This document shows positions 22,494 to 34,200 of a stretch of 64,000 bases of DNA, piece by piece. Below the pieces are notes generated by a model. The model worked only from the letters and a program-made list of their open reading frames with translations, made no database searches and had not been told where the DNA came from. Position 1 is the stretch's first letter. Every line of letters starts with the position of its first letter. Source of the stretch: Lyophyllum atratum (taxonomy: Eukaryota; Basidiomycota; Agaricomycetes; Agaricales; Lyophyllaceae). The stretch covers positions 248,001-312,000 of the forward strand of contig JACGCN010000050.1 of NCBI GenBank assembly GCA_014905825.1, written 5' to 3'. The position numbers and the translations under genes were made by a program.

Positions 22494-23024
22494 CCCAGCT
22501 TGCTGAGAAACCCCGTGCGCGCGAAGAAACCCTTCCGGAAAGTTTGATGGCATCGGCCGGCGTTGGATGTTTTGGGACTCGCCGCGTCGACGAGTCCTTA
22601 CTCCAGAACGACATTGGAACGACACGTCAAGAAGGCGAGCACCAAATTGGACACCTCTGAAGGTGGGCTAGCGCTCACACTGCCAACCTTTCGCGTCCCC
22701 TCCTGGCGGCAGACGGTGCACCTGTTTGGGCGACTGCGTTTCGCAACGTGCTCGACATTTCTGCATCACCCTAGCATCTAAAACATTCTCCAAATATTTA
22801 TAAGACGGTCGAGTGCTGCACGGAGCTTGAAAGTTATTCTGTTGAACTTGATGCGACGTTGAGATCGTGGGCGCACAGACGCAGGCAAGTATCAACGAAG
22901 GCGGCGAGCAACTGCAATGCTTGTTTGACAGCTTGCAGGCCGGCCCATCACCGTGATCATTCCGCTCTTCGAAAATATGATTTGGGCGTATACCAGGGGT
23001 TTCTCAAAACACCCTCAGAAACCC

Positions 23025-23065
23025 TGGGTTTCCGACGGAAAGGGGGTTTCTGAATAGTTTTACCC
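23025..23065 (-). repeat. Right terminal inverted repeat of the MITE
   Basis: Exact reverse complement of 22453-22493. Confidence 0.9.
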
Positions 23066-23725
23066 AGATCCCGGCGTCTAAAACACCTAATCATCAATGC
23101 CCATCGACTCCCGTCGTTCACGCTTTCCAACCTTTATAGTATCAGTATACCACCTACACATCATTATCTGGGGTTCTAACGTCCCAATAAACGAGCCGGC
23201 GCTGGATACCGAATACTCAGTTGGCAGCTGCACAATCGAAGCGCCCCCCCTCTCGTAAACTCATACCCTCTAAGTACCATTCCCAGACTATTCCCATAAC
23301 CCCAATACATACACATAAAAACCCCTCCCCTCCCCCTTTCCTCCTCTCCCCCCACCCTCCCCGTTCCAAACTAAAAAAAAAGAATAGATACACGAATACG
23401 ATCACTCATACGTCCTGAAAGGTCCGTTTTCTGATCCTACAATACCCTACCACTACCTCTACCAATACCAATACCAATACTACGAATGAGAGAATGTCAG
23501 TAACGAGAGTGAGAGTGCGACGAGAATGGGAGTGAGAGAGTGGGAGTGGGAGTATGATACAAAGCATGCTGAGAACGCGAGTGGGGGACCTGGGGTGAGA
23601 TTGAATTCCAAGAAGAACAGTAAGAACAGAACCGAACCATAACATAAAAAAGAGCAGACAAAGGAACGGAAGGAAGGAAGGAGAGAAACAGGAAGAAGGA
23701 ACAGAAACGGAGGAGAGAAGGAACA

Positions 23726-25693
23726 TCAGAACCGCCGCCCCATTCCATCCTGCCCCGCCTCCTCCTGTACAGGGAGCGGGAGGGACGCATGCCCGTGCCC
23801 GTTCGTATCCGCACCCCCGATCCCGCCCCCCTCGACACCCTCAATCCCACCCGAACCTTCAATCCCACCCGCACCACCATACTCCCCCCGCTCGTACCCC
23901 CTCGACCGCGCCGGTAATAACAGATGCGGTCCCGGATGCCCTTGGTCCTGCCACCCCCCCGAAACCAAAGGCGAGGATAGGGACAACGAATCTGGCGCTT
24001 CGAGGCCTTCGCCCGTGTTAGCGTACGACCCGCGTACGTGCGAGGAGGGCGTTTCGAGGTGGTGTATCAGCGGAATCGGGAGAGGGAGATTTGTGAGGGG
24101 GAGGGGGAGGGGCGCGTCTTGTTCCAGGTCGAGTTCGAAGGACTGCGGATGGGGATCCCGCTTCCGATCGTCGGCTGGATGTTGGAAATGTTGTTGTTGG
24201 TGCTGGTGCTGATGCTGGTGCTGCTGGAGTTGCTGATGTCGTTGGCGCTGCTGCTGGACTTGCTCGAGCTGGTGCTGTTGTTGTTGTTGTTGGTGCTGAT
24301 GCACCTGCTGGAGCTGGTGCATCTGGTGCCGCAGCCGCTGCTGATCCTGCTCAGGGTACGCACTCGAGAGCTGCTGCGGCTGATGGTACGCCTGCCGGAT
24401 GGGAGGCGGCGGTGGGTACATGTGTTCCTGCATCTCCCCTCCCCCAACACCAACACCAACACCGACCCCGACCCCACCACCAACACCACCACCGATCCCA
24501 GCACCGTACATCGGCGCCTGAGCCTGAGCCTGCGCCTGTATCTGCGCCTGCGCCTGTATCTGCATCTGCTGCAGCATCACCCCCGGCACCGACGCGCTCG
24601 CAGAGAGCGGTGGGGACGTGAGCGCGCCTTCGAAGGTGGAGGATACAGCGGACGGGGGGCTAGATAGGGGGTCGTAGTTAGCATACGACGCGCATATACC
24701 ACTCATAGAATCGAACGTACTTGGACACGGACCCGCTCTCGCTGAGGCTACTACAGCTCCCGCGTTCCCCCTCCCTCGCCCGTTGTTCGAGTGCCTTTTC
24801 GCGGTACCTGTACCTCTGCGCGTACGATTGCGACTGGGGCTGGGACTGAGATTGAGATTGAGATTCATACCCCGACCCCGAGGCGAGGCGCAGGTGCGGC
24901 GGGCGGTGGCGCCGCGCGCGGGGCTCGTCCTTCGCGGGGCGCTCGTACACCGTCGCAGCGCGTGCACGGGGACTCCTTTTCGAGAGCAGCGCCTCCTCTT
25001 TGGTGGAGGACGACTGCGCGGGCTCGGAGGTGTTAGAGGTGTTGTTCCCCTTTGGGTGCTTGGTCTTATTGGGCCCGCGCACGCGTCCCTCCTTTGCGTA
25101 CTCGCATACGAGGCCGCGGATGGCACAGCGTTTGCAGGAGGGGTGTTCGCCGCTGCACTGCCAAAACGTGATGCGGTCGGTCAGATACCCCGGTAATGAT
25201 AATAGGATGGGGATGGAGAGGGAGGCACCTTTGCTTTGCGTGTACGACACTTTTCGCAGGCTTGGGCGGTGCGGAGGCGGGGGTGTTCGGGGGTGCGGTA
25301 GAACATGCCGGTGGCGAGGTTGAGGGCGCCCTCGCCTTCGCGGGGCATGATCGGGGGGTTCGGGTTGGGGTGGTGCACGTGGTGCTGCTGTTGGGGCTGC
25401 GGCTGCTTCTGGGTTTGGGGATGCGGGTGCGGGTGCTCGACGGGCGGCGGAGGGGGGGTGGGGTAGCGCTGGGCCTGGTATTGTTGGGGATACGCCCCGT
25501 AGGAGAGAGGGTCAAAGTCGTGCCAGGGCTGGGGCGGCTGGGGGACGGGGTAGAGATCGTGGTGGGGGTGGTCCCAGTGGTGGTCTTGCAGGTTCTGTTC
25601 GTGGTCTTGGGGTTGTGGGTAGGAGCCGTCTGCGCGGAAGGGGTGGAACATTTTTGGGTGGGGATGGGGATGGTCGTGGTGGGAGTAAGACAT
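23726..25693 (-). CDS. Zn2Cys6 transcription factor, His/Gln-rich
   Basis: A fungal binuclear-cluster regulator. The N-terminus is His/Pro/Gln-rich (MSYSHHDHPHPHPKMFHPFR). The zinc cluster follows at the first intron: QACEKCRTRKAK joined to CSGEHPSCKRCAIRGLVC, giving C-x2-C-x6-C-x6-C-x2-C-x6-C. A basic linker comes next (EGRVRGPNKTKHPKGN). A second intron (AA|GTACGTTC..TGCTAAC..CTATCTAG) joins SVSN to PPSAVSSTFEGA. The C-terminal half is low complexity: QIQAQAQ repeats, GVGVGVGVGVGGG, long Gln/His tracts near 24200-24360, then EGSGGIEGVEGGGIGGAD, ending DGMGRRF at 23726. No fungal-specific middle homology domain is seen. It acts in the nucleus; targets are unknown. Long codon-repeat tracts make length variation between strains likely. 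Confidence 0.85.
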
Positions 25694-26749
25694 CCTAAGA
25701 ATTCAGCTGCTGCCAGTCCAAATTAAAAGACCGTGGGGCTGATATTAGGTTTTGTCCTCCCAATGATGTACGTCCCATCTCCCTCCCTCGTCCTCTCTTT
25801 TTTTTCTTTTCATTCCCGACTTCTTCTCTGGATACCACGATCCACGATCCCGCGCCTCCATCCCATCCCCTGCCCATATTTGCAGCGAGTCATCCCCTAT
25901 TGACCCACTCCCTTCCCGTTTCGGAGCGGCACATACCAAATCAGGACGACCCACAACTCGGTTCAGGCCCCAAATAATAATGCCCCTTCGATTCCTCCAT
26001 TTCGGTCGAAAATAAAAAATCAGGTGCCTTTTGCTACCTCCCGTAAAAGGGGGGTGTGAGGGGGGTTGGGGGTTGGGAGGGTGGGACACCACGTCGTAAA
26101 TTCCACACGGGCGTGCCTCTAGACGTGTTGCTGTCCACACTCGCAGTCGCCCTCCGGCCCCGAACCGATCTCCCCTCCACCAGCCCTCTCCATCTCCCCT
26201 CCCCGTCTCCCGACCCCCAGCCCGGCCTACCCGCGAACGAGTACGCGATCACCGTCCCACGCGACCTTCCAAAAGTCTAACACTCGCCAAACCATAGAAC
26301 CCCGTGTCCGGCGACTATAACCACCCATCCCATTTTTTTTCTTTCTCATCTCATCACGCACCCGGGCCTCGATCAGGGGGAATGGGAATAACCTTTTTTC
26401 TTTCCCTCTGTGAATGTGAATGTGTCTGGCTCTCGGCGCCGGGGTGGCGATCAAACTGGTGGGTGGCTTCGAATTTCCGGCGTCTTATGTGTGATGATGA
26501 TTGTTAAGGTGCCCGGTACAGTAACAGTTGGATATCGGTGAAGGAGTTTTCTGGCAGGGACATGGGCATGGGCATGGTAGAAGTGGGGGTGTCAAGAGCG
26601 TCCTGGCTGGGTCCCCCAACCGCCGGCGACATTTCGAAGCGCTCCCGAAGGTCGATGCACCACAGAAGAAGCACCACCGATATCGCGCTAACACCGCCCA
26701 AAAGCGAACGCAGCGCACCCAGCCAGACCCAAAACCCAATCTGAATCTG
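25694..26749. other. Upstream region of the Zn2Cys6 gene, non-coding
   Basis: C/T-rich and A/G-rich tracts dominate (e.g. 25770-25830, 26120-26220). No coding motif was found in either strand. Confidence 0.4.
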
Positions 26750-27145
26750 CGTACACAACACGGTCCTGGCCTGGCCAACGCGTCCAGGAACAGAGGCCGA
26801 TCCCGCCTCGCATGATCTTGGATTGGATGAGGGATATCCGAAACGCCCTCGGATCGGTGTCGATCTACGTCTGGTTACCAACTCAAAAACGAATCTGTGC
26901 TCAACACGCTCCTCGCCTAACAAACGCGTCGGGGACCACTGCCAGGAACAGAGGCCGATCCCGCTGCGTTGTTGGGTTGGAGGCATGTCCGCATAGCCCT
27001 CGGATAAAACCCAGATCTGAATCCGGATCCGTGTGCACAACACGCTCCTGGCCTGGTCAACGCGTCCAGGAACAGAGGCCGATCCCGCCTTTTCCTGGAT
27101 CGGAGGAAAGTCCGAATGGCCCTCGGATCGGTGTCGATCTATAAA
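26750..27145 (+). repeat. Three degenerate tandem repeats, about 120-160 bp each
   Basis: The core CCAGGAACAGAGGCCGATCC begins at 26784, 26943 and 27065. It is preceded by AACACG-TCCT-GCCT and followed by a GGATTGGA-like stretch and GCCCTCGGAT. Units lie at about 26750-26880, 26895-27020 and 27035-27145. A 229-codon minus-strand frame (27193 to 26504) crosses them and therefore shows a repeated SASVPGRV-QAR peptide. I regard that frame as a by-product of the repeat. Confidence 0.75.
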
Positions 27146-27772
27146 TGTGCCTTCTTCGCCGGCGGGAGGTGGGAGGAAGGGAAGGCCCAGCACCGAAGAA
27201 AAAAACGAGAAACACTACCCACACCCTCACCCACCACCCCGACGCAGCACCCCCTCCCCTGCCGTTAAGCTCAAGATTACAGCGGGTGCAGAACGTATCG
27301 TGTAGCGTGCGTCCTGGGGAACCACCCTCCTTCGCGGGAGGCATTGGGAAGGAAGGGCGAGCTGAGCAATCTTCTTCCTCCGCTCGATGTGCCGAGATCC
27401 CCGACCTCCTGCGCCACCTTCGCACACGGTTACGCATTACGCAAGGCCCAACTACGAAGCCAAGGAACGTAACGAACGGTAACAAGAGAAGGATCGAAGG
27501 ACCCTGAGGGTGAGATGGAAGGAGCGCGTTGCCGCCGGCGCCGAGGACACCCTTCATTGTCAATACACGATGCTCCACTTTTGCCGCGGTCTGTATTCTG
27601 CACTCTACTCCCACCCGCGAAAAGTCTAAAATTCAAATTCTAGACATGCCATTGTAAGACGCCGGTTGTTGCGAGGTTTCGCGGGAGAGGAAGGAAGGCG
27701 GCGTGGGCGTGGAAGATTTGAACGAGACGAGATCGAGGACGGTGCCGGGATCGTGGAGACGATGGTAACACA

Positions 27773-27814
27773 CGAGTGCGAGTGCGAGTGCGAATGCGAA
27801 TGCGAGTGCGAGGA
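27773..27814 (+). repeat. Hexanucleotide microsatellite (CGAGTG/CGAATG)n
   Basis: About seven units of CGAGTG with CGAATG variants in the centre. Confidence 0.8.
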
Positions 27815-30050
27815 GACTGGAAGGGGGGCTTGTACATGCGTTCTGATTCGGGTCCTTTGCGACATCCGATGTGTTCCAGGCGACACGGGAAGTGGACGCG
27901 GTGATCTCCCCTTCTGCTCCTGCTCCTGCTACGGGGACCAACACTCCACGAACCACGAACCACGCTCCACCCCCGCCAAGACACCGGTGGTTTCCCTGAG
28001 ATGGAGATTCAGGCGCGGGAGAGGTACGTGGCGCTCGCGTTTATGGTTTTATGGTTATGCTCATGATTATGTCTTTTGTTCCGCGCAGTGAGACCGATCA
28101 CGATTCGCGTACTCGGGCACTAAATCTGATCTCCTGGACTAAGGGTGCCGCCGGGAGAGGAGGGGAGGCCGCGGGGATGGTGGCGCGACTTGGATCTTGG
28201 ATTGGATTGGAAGGGGTGGACGTGGACGCGTGTGGCTGGTTCCACTCTCCTTTAGGAATACCGATGTCGAGAGTGGAGGGTGGACGTGGAGGTAGAATAT
28301 GAACATGATGTTACGCGCTCTGGCCCCACTGCGGTCAGAATTTGAGTGATAAGTGGCACGCTGCGAATGAGGCGGGGCGATGGAGCCTACTGCTCTTGGT
28401 ACCTCGCTCGAATTGTAGGCGTCGACCCTCCTGAGCCTTGTGGCCCGAAGCCAGGAGGTTGGCCCCAGGCTTCACGCCGTTGAGAGCATACCGTCAATTC
28501 TGGAGTGCGACGAGTTGGATTAGCATAGATTGCAACGATATGCGCTATGAATTACGGACCACAATGTTATGAGGTTCCCGGAAGGTGTTTTTGGTGCCGA
28601 GCCGTGCAGGACGGCTGACGAGACGAGGGGGATCCAAGGCTCGTCCAGAGAAGTTAGGATCGACATGATCGGCTCCTGTCATTGCTTCAACGACGTTCGG
28701 AAACCAAAACATGGATCTAACGTGTGCTACGCAACCATCGTCATTTGCCGGAAACGACCTCTATCTTTCCCAACAAGCAGCAGAGACATTTGCAAAGTCG
28801 AAAGATCGAGTTCGATTGGGTCTTGTTATATTAACTGCCTAAATACACGGGATCATGCACCGCGAATCCCGACAAATTGTGGGAGGCAGAGGACGAGAAA
28901 AACAGCAAATTTGGGGCGGTTGAATGGTATCATGGTATGCTGGAGATCAAATAGTCGTGTTATGTCGGAGGTTCAGAACAAAGAGGTCGTATGTCACACA
29001 GAAGCTGAAACTTCAGAAAACCGTCGGAGTTGCCCGGCGGAGATTCCGTGAAAGCTGGCAATTTCTTCACCACAACACCCATCTTGTTCAGTCCTCTCAG
29101 ACGTTGTTATCGTTCCTTTTGGTGTGCTTCAGATGAAAGGAGCTCGCGCGCGTATCCCAGGCGATCTCTCGGGGTCCATGTACGTGAAACCAATAAAGCA
29201 TCTGTCGTATGTCACAGCACTCATCATCACCAACCAGGCCTTTGGTCTCACTAGCCCATCAGTAAACTTCCCTTCCGCGTTCTGTGCGGCTTAGATCAGT
29301 ACCATTGGTGATTTCTACGAAAGATGGAAGGTGTGAGTCAACACGCCATCTTGGAAAATGCCTGTCACTTGGTGTCATCCCTTTCGCCATCATTCCATCG
29401 TGGGGATGAACCTGTCGGGGTCGCGAAGGCGTCGAGAAGCGCCTATGAGCTTTGAACATGGGCTTGCTCTGGACTTGTGCTTTGTTTGATTGGCATGATT
29501 GGCTGAAAATAGGCTGACGCCGATTCGGGTTTCGTGGTCCAGGTCGAGCATATACACCCTCATCCCACGCGCGGCGCACGGCGCACGGTGAGCATCGTAA
29601 GCCCGAAGTTACGTTCGAGATACTAAATTATGCCTCCAAGCAGTCAGCAGCTCGCTGAGCCGACGCTGAACGCCTGTACCAGTGTCTACGTCACAAGACC
29701 GTCGGGCCGCCTGCCCGAATCCGAGTCCGAATTCGAATCTCGCCGCTCCAAAATCAAAGTGTGGGCCATGCGACACGCCGGGCACCTGACCCCGCAAGAA
29801 GAACGCGTCTATAGCTTCGTGAAGCGAGCCCAGCGGTGATTACTGCTCTCGGCTCGGGAGCAAATCACATTCTTACGAGAGTTCTATTCAGAGAGGCTAC
29901 GCTGCTGTTCGTGGGCATGTGCACGGGCGCGGAACATACATACCGTCCTGGGATGGGCGCCTGGGCGTCATCGGCTCCGCAGGTCATGCCACTCTGAGTA
30001 TAAAGTCATTCGAGAAGTTGGGAGTGGGATTCGGTATCCTGCTCCACAAC
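27815..30050. other. Gene-poor stretch
   Basis: Open frames at 28569-29051 and 29630-29839 (plus) show no known motif and no supporting splice pattern. The last 100 bp or so before 30051 should hold the promoter of the secreted-protein gene; TATAAAG at 29999 lies about 50 bp upstream of the ATG and is a plausible TATA element. Confidence 0.35.
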
Positions 30051-30924
30051 ATGCGTACTTCATTCATAGCTGGTTTGGTCCTCACCGCGATCTTTGCTGT
30101 TGTCGCTTCCCCAGTGGAGACTGAAGCTGGTACGGTGATGATACCACTCCGTCGCGTCGCGGACTGACGTTCGTTCACAGGCGCAGTGTGCAGTGGTCAA
30201 GTTACGGTGTCTGAGTCCTTCATCGGAGAGGATCGCAACGTCAAGGTCGAGGTGGCGACGTGCCCTGAAGCCATTGTCCAGCCACGAGCGCTATTGGAAG
30301 GCCGTCAGACTAACTTGTGCACAGTCAACTGTACGTGCTTCAGTTACATTAGCTCGACAACGTGGTGTTCATTAGGTTTCTTCAGGCACGAGGAACTGCT
30401 TCCTTCCATCTGGAGGCGGACCTGACCCGAACGATTGCCATATCATCGCAGACGCGCTGCGATTTGAAAGCCAGAATACCGGTATGTGAACGCCAACGAC
30501 CAGCTGACGAATACGCGCTTACTCCTCTCCAGGAGCTATTTTTGCAGTCGGCACCGGGGTGAGTTATTTTTGACTTTGGGAGTATCGGCTTGTCGCTCAC
30601 GGCGAGGTCGTAGGTGAACAACACGGTCGTCTTGACCTTCAGCAGCTGTAAATCGTTCTTTGTCAACCAAGACCTTGCCCCCGTCGCGTATTGCCGCACC
30701 AACTGGGTAAGACCCGAAAACATGTGTACTGCGAAGGCTGGACTCACCTTGGTGTTCGTAGGCTAACACCCTGGATAACGTCGCGGTCAATTGTCAGGCC
30801 ACTCAGAACGCGCATGGAGGAAATTGCGTCGCCATTGACCAGCGTTATTTCATCCAGTATGTCTCTAGCTACGTGTTGCGAGCTTGCTCATGCTAACTGA
30901 CCGTACAGGGTGCAACACTCGTAA
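30051..30924 (+). CDS. Small secreted cysteine-rich protein
   Basis: Six exons encode about 175 residues. A signal peptide opens the protein (MRTSFIAGLVLTAIFAVVAS, cleavage likely near SPVETEA). The mature chain has about ten Cys: GAVCSGQVTVSESFIGEDRN, VATCPEAIV, TNLCTVNCGTRNCFLPSGGG, PDPNDCHIIADALRFESQNT, VNNTVVLTFSSCKSFFVNQD, PVAYCRTNWANTLDNVAVNC and HGGNCVAIDQRYFIQVQHS, with TAA at 30922-30924. All junctions keep frame (e.g. N-T|GTACGTGC..CTTCAG|GC). The even Cys count suggests five disulfides. I associate this GGGPDPNDC...QNAHGGNC arrangement with uncharacterised secreted proteins common in mushrooms, but know no function. Effector or cell-wall roles are only guesses. Confidence 0.72.
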
Positions 30925-31203
30925 AAGATATTCATCGTCGTTATAGCTTCTTCATGAACCTTGGCTTGGACTTTTGCATATATCCTTTGTATACCAATCG
31001 TTGTATAGTCTCTCGATCCCAATGAAGCGTGGTCGCAGTATCTGAATCATGTGAGATACCATGGCCAACTTGCCTTCGGAGGGTCCTTGCATGGAAAGAT
31101 CAGAGCGCGAAACGTACATTGTTCTCGGTGGTAGGTAAGTACCCAATGGGGACTAGGTATACATGAAATATTGGTCGAAATGAAATCCATGGGACGGTGT
31201 GTA

Positions 31204-34200
31204 CTACTTCCATTGGAGCGTAACAGGGCCATTCAAATTGGCCTCGACTTTCTGCACGACAAGCTTCTTTTGCGCCGTCATATACTGCCAGCCCTCGATT
31301 TTCTGTCCATTGAGGGAAACGACCTTCGGCTTCGGCGATACGCCCAGCACGGTGATTTCAGTAAGTCGCTGCTGGACCTGGAATGAGCCTTGTCCCTTAA
31401 TCACAACCTGCCCTTTGGTGACCGAAAAGGTCAGGGTCCTGCTTGGTCCTGGAGGGAAACTGACGCCGTCGTCGATATAGGCTGATCCAGACCCGCGCCC
31501 GTCCGCGGCTTGTGAAACTAGCAGCGAGAACGGGCCTTGGCGGGTTTCCTCTATCGTGTACCCCGGCCTAGCGTGGAGGAGAATGGCGGACCCATCACGA
31601 ATGTGGACATTGATATGTCCGAGGGGAGCGGAGAGGGTCGTTGGGGCGCCCTGAGCGGCGGCAACAACGTCATGGGTGTACCAGTCTCGCCAAATTACAC
31701 TTCCTCGTCCAGGGAAGATACCTTGGAGGAAGTGTTAGCATCTTCAGCACCCGGACCACAGGATTTTCTCACCATCTACGGTCGTGACGTTGGGGTTTAC
31801 GACGGGTGTCACGAGGATGTCTCGGCCGACGAGGAATTGGGTGGAAACGTCGAACAATTCCGGCTCTGTCGGGAACTCGAAGAAAAGAGCACGAACGGGA
31901 GGAGTTCCGCGAGTTGATGAGTTGGCAAAGAGGGTGTACTGCACGCGATGTTGGAGATGCCAGTGAGTGGGAAAGACTTGTGGACATCAAACGGCGCTCA
32001 CCCAATATGGAAGTAGGGAGTAGCGGATAGCGATGGCGGTCCTAGAAGCCTTGGCTACGCTGTCCCAACGATAGGGCTCTTGTGAGATCGCACCCTTGAT
32101 GTTGTGATTGCGGTAGAAGGGAGTAAAGGCCGCCAACTGCATCCAACGGTTGCACAATTCTTCGTCTGTGTTGCCATCTAGGAGAGGAACTGAGTGTCGA
32201 AGGGTCGATAAAGTAGGAAAAGAACGCACTGAATCCGCAAGTATCCGCACCCACGAAAGGGATTTGGAATATTTGGAATTGCAAGACACCCTAGGAACGG
32301 ACGTCAGCCGGCGTGCATCCAGAGTATTCGATATCACGCACTGAAATACTGTGACGGAGATATGACCATAAGCTAAAGTTATCTCCCAGCTGGAAAGAAC
32401 GAATGACGGTTGTTGATGGCCTCCGCTGCAAAGCGTAAATCACTTACCCAGTGTCCACTCCACTTCCCAGAAGAAGCAAAAGTAGATCGACTGATCAAGA
32501 ACGGTCGCTTCCCGGGAAGGATTTTTTGCAGTGCGAGATGGGTCGCCTTCTCTTCCATCAAACCCCACAGATTGTGAACATCCAACTCGACTTGACCATC
32601 AGCATGCGACGCATTAGTCGCTAGAGCGTGAATCGAAAGCCTGCCATTTCCTGTAACAACACTCGGGTTTAATGTTGACAAGGGAAGAATACAGTGATCG
32701 AACCATTGTGGATAGCATACGGCGGTGCGTTGAGATCAACTCCAGTCTGATGCCCAGCACCGAGGCCGCGTTTTCCAAGAGAAGCGTGCAAAGATGGCTC
32801 GTCATGTCCTACAACGGTATTCAGCCCCAATGCCACCAAGATAGAAACGTGATATATAAACCATTTTGGGTTGCGTCCGGCGCTAAGCTGAGATCTCCAC
32901 CTGTTTGTTGCCCAGAACGCTTCTGCACAGCAGGAGTTTCAGCACGACAGGTAAGAGTCCCGTTCACAGTGATATTTCCGCTCGGGCCCGAGAAGGCGGG
33001 ATCATAACTGTCGCTTCCACATCAGATCAACAAGATCAGCAAGAGCATCAGGATCTTACCATTCTGGATAGTCTGGACGCATGGACTATCGTTAGCTAAC
33101 CCGAGCGGAAGCAAATTAGAAGGGTATGACGCACCCCGGATCGGGTTTCCAGGTTCCCCAGGCAAGATGAATGGAACGCTCGTGTTCGACAAATCGGCGT
33201 TAGTTCCGCTGTCGATGAGGAAGATTGGGAAGATCAGAGCAAACTCATCAGCCCAGGGGTAAAAAACATACCAGGATCCGTCACAGAACGAGCTTGCTTC
33301 GTTCATGTCAAGCCAGATACCTGAAAACCCAACGCCGGCCTCCGTCCAGTTTCGTAAAGCGTCGGTCCACCATTGTTGGGTGTTTGATTGGAACCAGTCC
33401 GGGAATACCTTGATGGGTAATTAGTTCCTTACAGAAGCATCAAAAAGCGGGAGATTGGCGCACAGTATATCCAGGCCAGACTTGGCCGATGTACTCCGAA
33501 CCGTCCGGGTTCTTGATGAACACATTCCTGTATCACTGCTATAGTGCATGTAGTCTATATGTATATGTAGAAAAACCCACTGTTCGACGCCTTTCGTGTA
33601 TGGATGGTACTATGATGATCCAGGTAAATCAAGCGGTCCTAACGCACTTCAGTTTGATACGCACAATGTCAGTAGCATTGACTTGTTTGGGTATCGCTGC
33701 GTCGACGATGGGAATATCTGAACAAGTAGAGCTAATTGGTTAGACATGAAACAAACAAGTAGACGTTTCTTACATTTCTGATTGTTCGCCGCCTGTGATA
33801 ATGGGTGAGTACAATCTGATGTGCGCCGGGAAACATGACAATCATACCAGATCTTCTATGAACGCGCGCAAATCTTCTGCGGGGTAACTGATCGGATCCG
33901 TCGTGAAGTCGCGCACGGCGTGATAGAGATCGATATCGTTCCACATCACTGACTCGAGAGTCAATGGTACTCGAGACGCAAGTACGTAACTCAGAACTAC
34001 CTTCCAAGGGAATATTAGCCTTTTTCATCTGCAAGACTTGTTCCCGGGTTTCGTTGAGGTCTTTGTAGCCCCATCTGGAGATACAACTTCAAAATAAATC
34101 ATGACGAAAAAAGATAACCGCCCCACCTGCAGAGTTGGAAACCAAAGCCCCAAGCAGGCTGCCATGTCGGTAATCCAACTAGTGCTCCGTACTGCTCAAT

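Larger units (their letters stand above)
22453..23065. mobile_element. MITE-like non-autonomous DNA transposon with 41-bp perfect TIRs
   Basis: The left end (22453-22493) begins GGGTAAAACTATTCAGAAAC and ends GGAAACCCA; the right end (23025-23065) is its exact reverse complement over 41 bp. The element is 613 bp. Flanks are AGATCCG at 22446-22452 and AGATCCC at 23066-23072, a likely imperfect target-site duplication. No transposase frame fits inside; the longest interior frame (72 codons) has no known domain. Sub-terminal copies of GGTTTCTGAG-like sequence add internal repeats. A hAT-like or other superfamily cannot be fixed without the TSD length. Confidence 0.8.

Noticed and set aside
24038..24667. 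Leu/Val-rich plus-strand frame over the transcription factor gene
   Set aside because: It is the complement of Gln/His codon repeats of the Zn2Cys6 gene on the other strand.
26504..27193. 229-codon minus-strand open frame with repeated SASVPGRV peptide
   Set aside because: The peptide repeat follows a DNA tandem repeat whose period is not a multiple of three, and no start or domain makes sense.
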